From NCBI RefSeq assembly GCF_016428805.1, contig NZ_JAELTJ010000005.1, positions 1-64,000 on the forward strand: a stretch of DNA of 64,000 nt. The letters run 5' to 3'. Shown piece after piece: positions 63,265-64,000 of this stretch. The notes under the pieces are model-generated. The model saw nothing but the letters and a program-made list of their open reading frames with translations, had not been told where the DNA came from and did no database searches. Source of the DNA: Achromobacter sp. ASV32. GTDB taxonomy: Bacteria > Pseudomonadota > Gammaproteobacteria > Burkholderiales > Burkholderiaceae_B. Made by a program: the position numbers and the translations under genes. The stretch's first letter is position 1, and every line of letters starts with the position of its first letter.

Positions 63265-64000
63265 ATGTTTCGTCCTCTCATGCGCCGTCGCGTCGGACTG
63301 GCCGCGGCGTTGGGTCTGCTGCCCACCGTGCTGCTCGCGCAGCAAGCCGCCGTAGGGCCCACCACGACGCTTCCGGCTGTCACCGTGGAAGGCAGCGGCG
63401 AAGAGACGGCGACCAGTCCCGTGCTGGGTTACGCGGCCACGCGATCGGCCACGGCCACCAAAACCGATACGCCGCTGAACGAGACGGCGCAATCGATCAC
63501 GGTGGTGCCGCGCGACCAGATCGTGGACCAGGGCGCCACCAGCCTGCAGCAGGCGCTGGGCTATGCAGCCGGCGTGCGGTCCGATGCCTATGGCCTGGAT
63601 TCGCGTACCGATAGCGTGCGCGTCCGGGGCACCGACGCCGATGTCTACCTGGACGGCCTGCGCCAGGCGTTCGACTACTACACCAGCACGACGCGGCCCG
63701 ATCCCTACATGCTGGAGCGCATCGAGGTGCTGCGCGGACCGGCAGCCATGACTTATGGCCAGGGCAGCACGGGCGGCATCATCAACATGGTGAGCAAGCG
63801 TCCGCTGGCCGAGACGCAGCGCGAAGTGGGCGTGCAGTTCGGCAACCATGGGCGCAAGCAGGCGCAGATTGACCTGACGGGTCCGGTCACCGAGGACGGC
63901 CAGTGGCTGTACCGCCTGATTGCGCTGCAGCGCGACGCGGATACGCAGGTGCATCATGTGCCGGACGACCGCACGCTGGTGGCGCCGTCGCTGACCTGGC
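63265..64000 (+). CDS. TonB-dependent siderophore receptor (5' part)
   Basis: A frame open to the window end, read from ATG 63265, which has AGGGAG 8 nt upstream; ATG 63259 is in frame but too near that site. The signal peptide is VGLAAALGLLPTVLLAQ. A short N-terminal TTLPAVTVEG segment follows. The plug domain has TKTDTPLNETAQSITVVPRD, LQQALGYAAGVR, VRVRGTDADVYLDGLRQ and ERIEVLRGPAAMTYGQGS. The beta-barrel lies beyond 64 kb. It transports a ferric siderophore with TonB energy, under Fur control. Confidence 0.93.
   Translation, partial: MFRPLMRRRVGLAAALGLLPTVLLAQQAAVGPTTTLPAVTVEGSGEETATSPVLGYAATRSATATKTDTPLNETAQSITVVPRDQIVDQGATSLQQALGYAAGVRSDAYGLDSRTDSVRVRGTDADVYLDGLRQAFDYYTSTTRPDPYMLERIEVLRGPAAMTYGQGSTGGIINMVSKRPLAETQREVGVQFGNHGRKQAQIDLTGPVTEDGQWLYRLIALQRDADTQVHHVPDDRTLVAPSLTW

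Overview
The window comes from a GC-rich betaproteobacterial chromosome, most likely an Alcaligenaceae member of the Achromobacter/Bordetella type. The evidence is a Bug-type solute receptor, the tig-clpP-clpX-lon block, a complete iscRSUA-hscBA-fdx-iscX operon, and the general gene style. No rRNA, intact tRNA or CRISPR array was seen.

Positions 1 to about 11.92 kb are the right end of a lambda-like prophage. It carries a tail-tip module (gpL, gpK, gpI and gpJ equivalents), a lysis cassette (two holin-like proteins, a putative endolysin, overlapping Rz/Rz1 spanins) and an accessory zone. The accessory zone holds the most striking system: a minus-strand hicA-hicB-secB-like operon that looks like a toxin-antitoxin-chaperone (TAC) module. 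The HicB antitoxin has a roughly 78-residue C-terminal extension of the kind expected for chaperone addiction, and a perfect palindrome lies in front of hicA. Next to it are a prophage gene under a LexA-boxed promoter (the same 16-mer that precedes host lexA at 52.1 kb) and an SRAP/YedK abasic-site protein. At 11850-11921 integrase-arm-like repeats abut what looks like the 3' end of a tRNA (probably tRNA-Leu), followed by a terminator. I read this as attR.

From 12 to 18 kb lie small and poorly characterised host genes: a cold-shock protein, a possible degenerate secreted protein, an orphan helical protein, a ferritin-like protein, lipoprotein and secreted proteins, and an LprI-like protein.

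Positions 18.1-25.1 kb hold a tightly coupled five-gene polyol-type operon: MFS transporter, FGGY kinase, GlpD-like dehydrogenase, AGPS-like FAD oxidase, and a GlpP-type antiterminator. A sigma70-like promoter is followed by a perfect terminator-like hairpin in the leader, a plausible target for the encoded GlpP.

Positions 25-45 kb contain mixed metabolism, transport and regulation: a Bug receptor, LysE exporter, AqpZ, HD hydrolase, cytochrome b561, KdsA, a solitary PqiB/MCE protein, a TetR/MFS pair with two identical-arm operators, and a RidA/LysR/DSD1/RidA cluster. It also holds two more cold-shock proteins, a UPF0114 protein and an M48 peptidase.

Positions 45-64 kb are core functions: trigger factor, ClpP, ClpX and Lon (Lon has a sigma32-like promoter), LexA, an aromatic/aspartate aminotransferase, UvrB, a low-molecular-weight phosphatase, the isc operon with an IscR site, a duplicated-domain methylglyoxal synthase-like protein, and the start of a Fur-boxed TonB siderophore receptor.
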